Assembly (NCBI GenBank): GCA_900554625.1
Contig: USHP01000044.1
Location: 1-9,816, forward strand
DNA from: an uncultured Eubacteriales bacterium
GTDB lineage: Bacteria; Bacillota; Clostridia; Oscillospirales; Oscillospiraceae
Reading direction: 5' to 3'
DNA length: 9,816 nt
Position 1 is the first letter of the stretch; each line of letters starts with the position of its first letter. The notes under the pieces were generated by a model that was given only the letters and a program-made list of their open reading frames with translations, was not told the origin of the DNA and did no database searches. The position numbers were made by a program, and so were the translations under genes. This document shows positions 1 through 6,926 of the stretch, in pieces.

Positions 1-35
1 GGCGGCAAACTCTGCGAGGCTATTTTGACAAGCTG

Positions 36-65
36 CCGGCTTCTGGATTCAGGAGCCGGTTTTTT
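36..65 (+). terminator. Rho-independent terminator of the upstream gene
   Basis: A 10-bp stem (36-45 with 50-59, one G-T pair) closes a four-base loop and is followed by six T residues at 60-65. It ends a transcript entering from the left. A reading frame open from base 2 stops at TGA 26-28, just before the hairpin, and may be the 3' end of that gene, but too few codons are visible to identify it. Confidence 0.8.
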
Positions 66-86
66 CTGGAATTGTAAGAAAAGCGC

Positions 87-115
87 TTCCCTTCCGCCAT
101 CCGTTGCGGTATAAT
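87..115 (+). promoter_or_regulatory. Putative plsY promoter
   Basis: A perfect -10 hexamer TATAAT lies at 110-115. The -35 position 17 bp upstream (87-92, TTCCCT) is a poor match, so the assignment rests mainly on the -10 and on its place between the upstream terminator and plsY. Transcription would start near 122, after the upstream in-frame TTG at 104, which argues for the ATG at 146 as the plsY start. Confidence 0.5.
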
Positions 116-145
116 GAAAGAAGAATCGGAAAGGTGGGAAAATCT

Positions 146-766
146 ATGGCATATGCTGTATCCATCCTGATGGGATATCTTCTGGGCTGCTCCAGTATGG
201 CTTACTATATTGGAAAGCTGCGAAATACCGACATTCGCCGCTCCGGCAGCGGCAATCTGGGCGCTTCCAACGCCACCGTCCTGCTGGGCTGGAAAGCGGG
301 AATCGCCGTGGCATTGCATGACATTCTTAAATGCGTGCTGGCGGTTTGCCTTGCCCGTTGGCTGTTCCCGGATTCGATTTATGTTGGTGCCTGTGCCGGG
401 GTTGCATGCGTCATTGGACATATTTTCCCCTTCTATCTTCGGTTCCGGGGCGGAAAGGGATTGGCTTCCTACTTCGGCCTTGCTCTGGCTTTGAACTGGA
501 AGCTGGCGCTGCTGGTGGCTGCCGTTGTGATTTTGGCCACCCTGCTTACCGACTACATTTCCGTAGGCGCTCTGGGTACCATTGGGGTGGTGCCGCTTTA
601 CATGGGACTGTCCACCCACGACCTGCTGCTGACTGCCATTCTCTGTACCGCTTCCCTGGTGATGCTGTACCGCCACTGGGAAAACATTGTCCGCATTGCC
701 GCCGGCAAGGAAATCGGTCTGCGCAGCACCGTCCGGGGCGATCACCGGATGTCCCGGAAAAACTGA
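146..766 (+). CDS. plsY: Glycerol-3-phosphate acyltransferase PlsY
   Basis: A 206-residue polytopic membrane enzyme. The family transfers an acyl group from acyl phosphate to glycerol-3-phosphate, giving lysophosphatidic acid, the first step of membrane phospholipid synthesis in most Gram-positives. Visible family motifs are GSGNLGASN at about residues 34-42, the GHIFPFYLRFRGGKG segment at 91-105 (phosphate-binding glycine loop), and the C-terminal YRHWENIVR segment with H177, E179 and N180. Several hydrophobic spans lie between them, and the length is normal for PlsY. The ATG at 146 was chosen because AGGTGGG lies 8-9 bases upstream and the protein then starts directly in the first membrane helix. 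An in-frame TTG at 104 would add 14 polar residues and overlaps the likely -10. The gene looks monocistronic, with terminators on both sides. Confidence 0.93.
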   Translation: MAYAVSILMGYLLGCSSMAYYIGKLRNTDIRRSGSGNLGASNATVLLGWKAGIAVALHDILKCVLAVCLARWLFPDSIYVGACAGVACVIGHIFPFYLRFRGGKGLASYFGLALALNWKLALLVAAVVILATLLTDYISVGALGTIGVVPLYMGLSTHDLLLTAILCTASLVMLYRHWENIVRIAAGKEIGLRSTVRGDHRMSRKN

Positions 767-776
767 TATTGCAGTG

Positions 777-809
777 CCGTCCCATACCGTAACGGTGTGG
801 GGCGGTTTT
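777..809 (+). terminator. Rho-independent terminator after plsY
   Basis: A 13-bp stem (777-789 with 793-805, two G-T pairs) with loop TAA is followed by TTTT. It begins 10 bases after the plsY stop codon. Confidence 0.88.
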
Positions 810-819
810 CTGTCATTTC

Positions 820-829
820 GTAAATTTAC
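820..829. promoter_or_regulatory. AT-rich palindrome upstream of the response-regulator promoter
   Basis: GTAAATTTAC is a perfect 10-bp palindrome ending 22 bases upstream of the -35. Its place would suit an activator or autoregulatory site, but a 10-bp AT-rich palindrome can arise by chance and there is no second copy to support it. Confidence 0.25.
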
Positions 830-851
830 TGTGAACGGCTGCTTTTTCAGG

Positions 852-880
852 TTGCATTCAGCTTTCTGTCCTACTATAGT
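852..880 (+). promoter_or_regulatory. Promoter of the two-component operon, with a palindrome over the -10
   Basis: TTGCAT (852-857), a 17-bp spacer and TATAGT (875-880) form a good sigma-A type promoter about 30 bases before the response-regulator start. The -10 lies inside the perfect 12-bp palindrome CTACTATAGTAG (871-882). A dimeric protein could bind there and block RNA polymerase. The promoter is fairly sure; the operator is a guess. Confidence 0.7.
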
Positions 881-910
881 AGTACTAAGAATGGGAAAAG
901 AGGCATTACC

Positions 911-1588
911 ATGAAAGTTCTGATTATTGAAGATGAAAAATTGCTGGCGGATTCCCTGAAAGCCCTGCTGGAATCCAAGGGGTTTTCTGTGGAAGCGGTG
1001 TATGATGGGATAACCGGTGCCGAGTATGCCCAAACCGGGGTGTATGATCTGCTGATTCTGGACGTGATGATGCCCGGCATGGACGGCTACCAGGTAGCCC
1101 GGCAGGTCCGGGCCAAACGCTGTGCCACGCCGATTCTGATGCTCACCGCCAAATCCGGTCTGGAAGACCGAATTGATGGATTAAACGCCGGAGCGGACTA
1201 TTATCTGACCAAACCCTTTGACTCCCGGGAACTTCTGGCCTGCATCAATGCCCTGCTGCGCCGCCAGGGCAACCAGGTGGACGAACTGGTATGCGGCAAT
1301 ACTGCTCTGGAACTGTCCACCGGTATGCTGGTATGCGGAGAAAAACGGCTTCAGCTCTCCGCCCGGGAATTTGACGTGATGCGGTTTCTGATGCAGTCGC
1401 AGAACCAGATTCTGCCCAAGGAAGTGATTCTGGCCAAGGTCTGGGGGTTTGACTCCAATGCCGTGGAGAATCACGTGGAGGTGTATGTGGGCTTTTTGCG
1501 CAAGAAGCTGCAAAGCATCGGTTCCAATGTCCGCATTCAGGCCATCCGCAGACTGGGCTACCATCTGGAGGTGGACGAAGCATGCTGA
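911..1588 (+). CDS. OmpR/PhoB-family response regulator
   Basis: A 225-residue two-domain transcription factor. The receiver domain (about 1-115) has the acidic pocket E7/D8, the phosphoacceptor D51 in LILDVMMPG, the switch T79 and the invariant K101 in LTKPF. The C-terminal winged-helix DNA-binding domain (about 125-222) ends with the typical RRLGYHLE wing segment. The ATG at 911 follows an AGAGG site with a 7-base gap. The gene overlaps the histidine-kinase start by 7 bases, so the two are a translationally coupled cognate pair. Phosphorylation by the kinase should control DNA binding. The target genes are not shown by the sequence; the ABC operon immediately downstream is an obvious candidate by proximity only. 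Confidence 0.95.
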   Translation: MKVLIIEDEKLLADSLKALLESKGFSVEAVYDGITGAEYAQTGVYDLLILDVMMPGMDGYQVARQVRAKRCATPILMLTAKSGLEDRIDGLNAGADYYLTKPFDSRELLACINALLRRQGNQVDELVCGNTALELSTGMLVCGEKRLQLSAREFDVMRFLMQSQNQILPKEVILAKVWGFDSNAVENHVEVYVGFLRKKLQSIGSNVRIQAIRRLGYHLEVDEAC

Positions 1589-2793
1589 GAAAGCTGCGGA
1601 TCAAATTTGTCTGCATTGTGATGGCCATTGTGACAATCATGCTCAGCATGGTTTTCGGCATGGTGATCCATTACATGAGCAAAAGCCTGGAAGAGCAGAG
1701 CATCCGCACTCTGCGCTCCATCTCCGCCAATCCAACCCAGCAGCGCAATCTGGGGGACATTTCCCAGGGGGTGCGGCTTCCCTATTTTACGGTACTCATC
1801 GGATTTCGGGGGCAGCTGATTGCCACCAGCGGTGGGTATTACGATCTGTCGGATGAGGAAACCATCCTGAAAATCACCCGAGCCGCATTGGAACAAGATG
1901 AGCAGATGGGTGTTCTGAAGGAATACAATCTGCGTTTCAGCAAGTCCATGGGTGTCAGCGGGCAGTGGCTGGTATTTGCGGATATGTCCAGCGAACGTTC
2001 CGCCATCCGCCACCTGACCCAAGTGTGCATTCTGATTGGCCTTGCCAGCATGGGCGTCTTTCTGTGTATCAGCATTCTGCTGGCCCGGTGGGCAGTGAAG
2101 CCTGTGGAAAAAGCCTGGAAACAGCAGCAGCAATTTGTGGCGGATGCTTCCCATGAACTCAAAACACCTTTGGCAGTGATTCTGACCAATGCGGAGCTGC
2201 TCCAGGACCCTGCCCAGAACGAAACTGCAAGGCACCAATTTTCTTCCAGCATTCTGACCATGTCCCATCAGATGCGGGGTCTGGTGGAAGGGTTGCTGGA
2301 GCTGACCCGGGTGGACAATGGTTCGGTAAGCACCAACTTTGCTCAGGTAAATCTGAGTCAGCTGGTGGAGGATGCGGTTTTGCCCTTTGAGCCAATGTAC
2401 TTTGAAAAGGGGCTGACCCTGTCCACCGCTGTGGAAAAAGGCATCACCCTGAAAGCCAGTGATTCCCATTTGCGGCAGGTATTGGGGATTTTGCTGGACA
2501 ATGCCATGAAGTACTCCGCTCCGGAGGGCCGCATTTGGGTCAAGCTGATTCGCCACGGGGGACACTGCCTGCTGTCCGTTGCCAGTCCCGGACAGGAAAT
2601 TTCCCCCGAGGATTTACAGAATATCTTCAAACGCTTTTACCGTGTGGACAAAGCCAGAAGCCGGGACGGCAGTTACGGTTTGGGTCTGTCCATCGCCCAA
2701 AGCATTGTTCTGTCCCACAAGGGTAAAATCTGGGCCGAGAGTGAGGACGGCATCAACACCTTTTTCATTCAGCTGCCGATTTCCAATATGTAA
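1582..2793 (+). CDS. Membrane sensor histidine kinase
   Basis: A 403-residue HisKA/HATPase_c kinase. Transmembrane helix 1 is at about 9-31, an extracytoplasmic sensor region of about 115 residues follows, and helix 2 is at about 146-169. Only some 20 residues separate helix 2 from the H-box FVADASHELKTPL (phosphoacceptor H191), so no full HAMP domain is present. The ATP-binding domain shows the N-box LLDNAMKY (N307), an FKRFYR F-box (349-354) and the GLGLSIA G2 box (366-372). The G1 box reads VASPGQEI (333-340), with serine where the usual DxGxG aspartate would be. The start overlaps the response-regulator stop, typical of a cognate pair. The stimulus cannot be read from the sequence; the sensor region matches nothing I recognise. 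Confidence 0.94.
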   Translation: MLRKLRIKFVCIVMAIVTIMLSMVFGMVIHYMSKSLEEQSIRTLRSISANPTQQRNLGDISQGVRLPYFTVLIGFRGQLIATSGGYYDLSDEETILKITRAALEQDEQMGVLKEYNLRFSKSMGVSGQWLVFADMSSERSAIRHLTQVCILIGLASMGVFLCISILLARWAVKPVEKAWKQQQQFVADASHELKTPLAVILTNAELLQDPAQNETARHQFSSSILTMSHQMRGLVEGLLELTRVDNGSVSTNFAQVNLSQLVEDAVLPFEPMYFEKGLTLSTAVEKGITLKASDSHLRQVLGILLDNAMKYSAPEGRIWVKLIRHGGHCLLSVASPGQEISPEDLQNIFKRFYRVDKARSRDGSYGLGLSIAQSIVLSHKGKIWAESEDGINTFFIQLPISNM

Positions 2794-2812
2794 AGTCAAA
2801 AAACAGATGCCA

Positions 2813-2850
2813 TCGGGCCGTATCTTCTGCAAGATACGGCCCGACTTTTT
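2813..2850 (+). terminator. Strong Rho-independent terminator after the histidine kinase
   Basis: A perfect 14-bp GC-rich stem (2813-2826 with 2831-2844) with a four-base loop is followed by C and five T residues. It separates the two-component transcript from the ABC operon. The 104 bases after it, up to the ATPase start, contain a TACAAT at 2921-2926 but no convincing -35, so I do not call a promoter there. Confidence 0.95.
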
Positions 2851-2954
2851 GTTCGGATGTGAATTTACAATTCTTTCACATTCTGCCCCTCTTTTTCAGG
2901 GACAGTTCAGCCTGGACGGCTACAATGGTTCCCAGCAGAAAAGGAGGAATTGTC

Positions 2955-3911
2955 TTGATTGAAGTAAACCATCTTTGCAAGCGATATGGCAATCATACCG
3001 CCGTATGGGATCTGTCCTTTCACATTGAAAAGGGGCAGATTTATGGGTTTCTGGGGCCAAATGGTGCCGGAAAATCCACAACCATGAACATCATGACCGG
3101 ATGTCTGGCCGCCACATCCGGACAGGTTCGCATTGGCGGTTTCGACATTTTTGAAGAGGCCCAGCAGGCGAAGAAGCTGATTGGCTATCTCCCGGAGCAG
3201 CCGCCGCTGTACCTGGATCGGACTCCCCGGGAATATCTGACTTTTGTTGCCCGGGCCAAGGGCATCCGGGAATCCGAGATTCCCAATCAGCTTACCCACG
3301 TTATGGCGGTCACCCAGATTCAGGACGTTGCCGACCGGCTGATTAAAAACCTATCCAAGGGCTATAAACAGCGGGTTGGCATTGCCCAAGCCATTCTGGG
3401 AGACCCGGAAGTCATTATCCTGGATGAACCCACCGTGGGACTGGACCCCCGGCAGATTACGGAGATCCGGGAGCTGATCCAGCAGCTGGGAAAAGACCAT
3501 ACGGTGATTTTATCCAGCCACATTCTGTCGGAAGTACAGGCTGTATGTCAGACCATCCTCATCATCTCCAAAGGCAAGCTGGTAGCCTGTGACAGTCCGG
3601 AAAATCTGGAGCGGCTGTTTGCCGGCACTGCCACGGTCAATCTGGTGGTGGAGGCCCAGGAGAAAAATATCCGGAGCATTTTGCAGGATATCTCCGGTCT
3701 GGTGGAGATTCACACCAAGCCCATGGAAGATGGCTGCTGCCAGGTGCAGGTGGAGCTGGAAGGCCATGATGACCGGAAAGCCTGCCGGGATCTGTTTTTC
3801 GCCTTCAGCCGGGCAAACTGCCCCATTTTGCAGATGTCCGCAGCCAAGGCAAGCCTGGAAGACATTTTCCTGGAGCTGACCCAGGAAGAAAAGGAGGAAT
3901 CTGCCAAATGA
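2955..3911 (+). CDS. ABC transporter ATP-binding protein (GldA-like, ABC-2 type exporter)
   Basis: A 318-residue nucleotide-binding subunit energising an ABC-2 type membrane partner. Motifs in order: Walker A GPNGAGKST (34-42), Q-loop Q82 in PEQPPLY, signature LSKGYKQRVG (133-142), Walker B VIILDEP (153-159), D-loop GLDP, and switch H189 in SSHIL. A C-terminal extension of about 100 residues follows, as in exporter ATPases of this class. The TTG at 2955 was chosen because AAGGAGG (2941-2947) lies 7 bases upstream and translation then begins IEVNHLCKRYG, the normal start of the fold. The upstream in-frame ATG at 2925 lies before that ribosome site. The stop overlaps the next start as ATGA, indicating translational coupling. 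The protein looks intact, yet the partner permease next door does not. Confidence 0.93.
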   Translation: MIEVNHLCKRYGNHTAVWDLSFHIEKGQIYGFLGPNGAGKSTTMNIMTGCLAATSGQVRIGGFDIFEEAQQAKKLIGYLPEQPPLYLDRTPREYLTFVARAKGIRESEIPNQLTHVMAVTQIQDVADRLIKNLSKGYKQRVGIAQAILGDPEVIILDEPTVGLDPRQITEIRELIQQLGKDHTVILSSHILSEVQAVCQTILIISKGKLVACDSPENLERLFAGTATVNLVVEAQEKNIRSILQDISGLVEIHTKPMEDGCCQVQVELEGHDDRKACRDLFFAFSRANCPILQMSAAKASLEDIFLELTQEEKEESAK

Positions 3912-4636
3912 AAGCGGTTCTGCGGCATGAACTATCGTCCTGCTTTACCAATTTGAGCGGGTACGTGTTCGGCGCTTTTTTGCTGCTGTTTGCAGGCATT
4001 TATACCATGGTGTACAACCTGCAATCGGCAACCACCAACTTTGAGTATGTGCTGGGCAGCATGAGCTTTGTATTTTTGATTATCGTCCCCATTTTGACCA
4101 TGCGGGTACTGGCGGAGGAGCGGCGGCAGAAAACCGACCAACTGCTCTACTCCCTGCCCCTGTCCATGACCCAGGGTCTGCAGCTCAGCGAAGATCTGCC
4201 GGAGAACATTTCCGTTACGGAGCTTCTGACCACCTCGGACAGTGCATTCTCCAAAGCTGCCGGGTACGGACTGAACACCTATGAAAAGGAAGAAGGCGAC
4301 CAGGACGGCCCCTTTGCCCTGGCAGTACTGGCTTCGGAAACCCTGGACGACGGCATTTACAGCGATGTCATCTGGGTATCCTCCACCTCCCTGCTGGATG
4401 CCCAGACCAACGAAATGGTCTCCGGTGGAAATCAGGATTTGTTCCTGAATATGCTCCATTATCTGTGCCAGAGTGAGGACAGCAGCATTACCATCCATGC
4501 CAAGTCCCTGAGCACAGAATACCTGACCATTGACAGCAGTACCGCATCCCTGCTGGCAACACTGGTCATTGGTCTGATTCCCGTTGCCTATCTGGCAGTC
4601 GGCATTCTCATTTGGTTCCGGAGGAAACGCAGATGA
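3908..4636 (+). CDS. Chimeric ORF: N-terminus of GldF-like ABC-2 permease joined to C-terminus of GldG-like protein
   Basis: A 242-residue ORF made of two unrelated parts. Residues 1-87 look like the start of a GldF-type permease: a cytoplasmic lead-in, membrane helices at about 17-38 and 48-68, then the ILTMRVLAEERRQKTDQLLY segment typical of that family. A complete permease continues for about 200 more residues with further helices, absent here. From about residue 89 the sequence instead resembles the end of GldG/ABC_transp_aux proteins: LPENISVTELLTTSDSAF, a DGPFALAV strand, VSGGNQDLFLN (171-181), a membrane helix at about 215-237 and a basic RRKRR tail. The junction is near 4163-4180. An in-frame deletion removing most of both genes explains this best. 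Start and stop both overlap the neighbouring genes as ATGA. A working transporter seems unlikely. Domain assignments are from memory of the families. Confidence 0.78.
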   Translation: MKAVLRHELSSCFTNLSGYVFGAFLLLFAGIYTMVYNLQSATTNFEYVLGSMSFVFLIIVPILTMRVLAEERRQKTDQLLYSLPLSMTQGLQLSEDLPENISVTELLTTSDSAFSKAAGYGLNTYEKEEGDQDGPFALAVLASETLDDGIYSDVIWVSSTSLLDAQTNEMVSGGNQDLFLNMLHYLCQSEDSSITIHAKSLSTEYLTIDSSTASLLATLVIGLIPVAYLAVGILIWFRRKRR

Positions 4637-5988
4637 AACGAGGAAAGAAACTTTTTCTTTTGCTGCTGGCACTGGCAATTTTGCTGGGTACAACCGCCGC
4701 GGTGAAAGCACTGTCCCCCAAAGAAGAAGCATCCCAGGAAGTGTATACCACCATTTTCACAGTGGACTCCGAAAAGGTCACCGACCTGCACTGGAAATAC
4801 AGCGAAGATGTTTCCGTGACCAAGCAGGACGATTCCTGGGTCTATTCCGAAGATCCGGCTTTTCCCCTGGACAGCAGTTACATTGATACCATGCTGGCTT
4901 CCCTGTCGGAAATCACGTCCGCCAAAACCATTGAAAATGTGGAAGATTGGGATCAATACACCCTGGAAGCCCCTGTCTGCGAGATCAATTTCACCGCTGA
5001 CGGAACGGATTACACCATCAAAGTCGGAGAGGAAACCACCCTGGGAGATCAGCGCTACCTGTCCATCGGAGATGGCAACGCCTATCTGGTGGACGCCTCC
5101 TTCCTCAGCGCCTTCCAGTATGGCTTGTATGATATCCTGAAAATGGAAGAAGTTCCGGAAATGGATAATGTCTTGTCCCTGGAGCATATCAGCAGTGACA
5201 GCAATTACACTATTGAAAACAAGGAAGGAAGCGGTCTTGCCTACTCTGACGAGTACATCTGGTTCCTGAATGACCAGCCGTTGGATACGGAGCTGACCGA
5301 AACCCTCCTGCGCTACGTCACGGATACCGCCTGGCAGGAATGCGTCAATTATCACGCCGAAGATCTGAGCAAATATGGTCTGGACAATCCCACCGTCACG
5401 CTGGTTGCCCACTACACCCAGGAAGAAGATACCCAGGAGCAGACCTTCTCCTTGGAAATCGGAGATGCCTGCGAAGATGGGTACTACGCCCGGATTTCCG
5501 GCTCCAACATGGTCTACACCATCCCGAAAACCGCGGCAGAATCTCTGATCTTCACCACCTATGCAGACTTGAAGCCGGAGGATGTGCTGCTCATGGATTG
5601 GGACAATGTTTCCTCTGTGGACATTACCCTGGATGAGGAAACTTACACCATCCGGATTTCCTCCACAACCTCCACCGATGAAGATGGCAACGAGGTCCAG
5701 GAAGTGACCTATACCCTGGACGGAGAAGACATTGACGGAGATTCCATCTTGAATGCGCTGGATGCGCTGGATTCTACCGGTTACGCATCGGGCAGCCCCG
5801 GTGAGAATCCGGAAGAAATCCGGTTCGTCATTCACCAGAATCACAAGACCTTCCCGGAAGTGGAATTGGTATTCTACCGCTACAACAGCACCAGCTGTAT
5901 GGTGACCCTGAACGGCGAACCCACTGTCCTGGTCAACAGAGAAGATGTGGTTTCCCTGGTAGAAACCGTGAACGATCAGGTTCTGTAA
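4633..5988 (+). CDS. DUF4340 domain protein of the Gld-like ABC cluster
   Basis: A 451-residue protein with a basic N-terminus and one hydrophobic segment (about 7-25) that acts as signal peptide or membrane anchor, followed by a large acidic, beta-rich extracytoplasmic part. Repeated blocks such as VTDLHWKYSEDVSVTKQDDSW and VSSVDITLDEETYTIRIS-type strands match the DUF4340 pattern, and the family usually follows gldF/gldG-type genes. Its biochemical role is unknown; presumably it works at the cell surface with the transporter. The ATG at 4633 overlaps the previous stop (ATGA) and has GGAGG at 4620-4624, so an earlier in-frame TTG at 4612 is less likely. The reading frame is intact, unlike that of its upstream neighbour. 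Confidence 0.85.
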   Translation: MKRGKKLFLLLLALAILLGTTAAVKALSPKEEASQEVYTTIFTVDSEKVTDLHWKYSEDVSVTKQDDSWVYSEDPAFPLDSSYIDTMLASLSEITSAKTIENVEDWDQYTLEAPVCEINFTADGTDYTIKVGEETTLGDQRYLSIGDGNAYLVDASFLSAFQYGLYDILKMEEVPEMDNVLSLEHISSDSNYTIENKEGSGLAYSDEYIWFLNDQPLDTELTETLLRYVTDTAWQECVNYHAEDLSKYGLDNPTVTLVAHYTQEEDTQEQTFSLEIGDACEDGYYARISGSNMVYTIPKTAAESLIFTTYADLKPEDVLLMDWDNVSSVDITLDEETYTIRISSTTSTDEDGNEVQEVTYTLDGEDIDGDSILNALDALDSTGYASGSPGENPEEIRFVIHQNHKTFPEVELVFYRYNSTSCMVTLNGEPTVLVNREDVVSLVETVNDQVL

Positions 5989-5998
5989 CCCAGTCCCC

Positions 5999-6039
5999 AA
6001 AAGCAAAACAGCGTTGCGCTTTTCTTAGCGCAACGCTGT
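5999..6039 (-). terminator. Terminator between convergent operons
   Basis: A perfect 13-bp stem (6008-6020 with 6027-6039) with a six-base loop lies between the convergent DUF4340 gene and dtxR-like gene. Read on the minus strand the hairpin is followed by TTTTGCTTTT, so it mainly ends the flavodoxin-dtxR transcript. On the plus strand the following AATTATTAT is a weaker tail, but the hairpin probably also serves the ABC operon. Confidence 0.85.
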
Positions 6040-6044
6040 AATTA

Positions 6045-6431
6045 TTATGCTTGTGTATAGTCTTTGCTTTTCTGGCAATACAGCTGGTGCAGGGCTTGCA
6101 GCGTGTCCTGACTCAGGTGCTGCTCCATTTTCTCTGCGTCCAGGCAAGCCGTTTCTGCCGCCACGCCCAGGTTTTGCAGCAGTGCCAGCAGCTCCTGCTG
6201 GGTTTCCCGGTTGGCTGCAATGGCAGATTTTCCCTGCTCTGTCAGGCAAACCCCTCGCTGGGGGTCTATCAGGATGTCCCCATTCTGGGCCAGGTGTTTT
6301 AAGTACACACATACCGTCGGCCGGGAAACTTCCAGTTCCCTGGCAAGATCCGCACCCCGAACCTTCCCTTTCTCAGACAGCCGGCAGATCAAATGCAAAT
6401 AGACCTCCCGGCGAGTGGTTTTTCTTCCCAT
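6045..6431 (-). CDS. DtxR/MntR-family metal-responsive repressor
   Basis: A 128-residue regulator. Residues about 8-62 form a winged helix-turn-helix (ADLARELEVSRPTVCVYLKHL is the helix-turn-helix core, then a RGVCLTEQGK wing). Residues about 70-125 resemble the helical dimerisation and metal-binding domain, with LDAEKMEQHLS matching the conserved E-x-x-E-H region. It lacks the SH3-like third domain of long DtxR proteins, as MntR does. Family members bind DNA when loaded with Fe2+ or Mn2+. By eye alignment to Bacillus MntR, some metal ligands differ (see findings). The ATG at 6431 follows GGGAGGG at 6436-6442; longer upstream frames lack a ribosome site and run into the flavodoxin gene. It is last in the iron operon and most likely binds the GTTAGC-N4-GCTAAY sites upstream, regulating itself and feoAB. 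Confidence 0.85.
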   Translation of the reverse strand: MGRKTTRREVYLHLICRLSEKGKVRGADLARELEVSRPTVCVYLKHLAQNGDILIDPQRGVCLTEQGKSAIAANRETQQELLALLQNLGVAAETACLDAEKMEQHLSQDTLQALHQLYCQKSKDYTQA

Positions 6432-6471
6432 ACAGCCCTCCCAAGCCAGCCGCCCCAAAAAGCGGGGATTG

Positions 6472-6894
6472 TTACAGCAGTGCCGCACCCAAATCCCGGC
6501 ATTCCGCCAGGGCCGTATCCTCCGGAGCTTCCTGACAAATGACCCCAGGGCCAACCAGATGCGCACCGATTTCCCGGCAATTTTCCTCCCATGTACGCAT
6601 CCACTCCCCGTCACCCCATCCATAGGAGCCAAACAGAGCAACGGGCTTATCTTTCAGCTTGGCTTCACAATCGAGAAACATGGGTTCAAATTCGCTTTCT
6701 TCCAGCTGCTCCACCCCCATGGAAGGGCAGCCAAAGGCAATGGCGTCAAAATCTGCCACCATGGAACCGGAGAATTCCCCCGGGGCAAACAGGGTTACCT
6801 CTGCACCGGCATCTCTGGCCCCTTCCGCAACAGCACCGGCCATGGCCTCGGTGTTGCCGGTTCCGCTCCAATAAACAACTGCAATTTTACGCAT
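6472..6894 (-). CDS. Flavodoxin
   Basis: A 140-residue single-domain flavodoxin, an FMN-binding soluble electron carrier that can replace ferredoxin when iron is short. The phosphate-binding loop WSGTGNT is at residues 9-15 after the first beta strand, and the flavin-contacting regions appear as CPSMGVEQLEES and FGSYGWGDGEW. The length is typical of short-chain flavodoxins. The ATG at 6894 has AAAGGTTGG just upstream. It sits 32 bases after the DUF3793 gene and 40 bases before the dtxR-like gene in one operon. Placement in a Feo-linked, operator-controlled unit fits induction under iron limitation; that is inference from context. Confidence 0.93.
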   Translation of the reverse strand: MRKIAVVYWSGTGNTEAMAGAVAEGARDAGAEVTLFAPGEFSGSMVADFDAIAFGCPSMGVEQLEESEFEPMFLDCEAKLKDKPVALFGSYGWGDGEWMRTWEENCREIGAHLVGPGVICQEAPEDTALAECRDLGAALL

Positions 6895-6926
6895 ATGTAT
6901 TCCAACCTTTCATAAAATCTGGTATA

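Noticed and set aside
25..30. TTGACA as a -35 element upstream of plsY
   Set aside because: No -10-like hexamer at the right distance, and the terminator hairpin at 36-65 follows at once.
20..1033. Minus-strand open frame (337 codons) spanning plsY and the response-regulator start
   Set aside because: It crosses two terminators and a promoter, and its translation has no family features.
1558..2565. Long open frame (335 codons) on the minus strand opposite the histidine kinase
   Set aside because: No motifs or ribosome site; the kinase on the other strand has all its catalytic boxes.
2864..2869. TTTACA as a -35 for the ABC operon
   Set aside because: No acceptable -10 lies 16-18 bp downstream; the nearby TACAAT at 2921-2926 is too far away.
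4588..6006. Long open frame (472 codons) on the minus strand opposite the DUF4340 gene
   Set aside because: Low-complexity Gly/Ile/Val-rich translation with no domain, opposite a strand with a clear ribosome site, signal peptide and family match. It is a codon-bias shadow.
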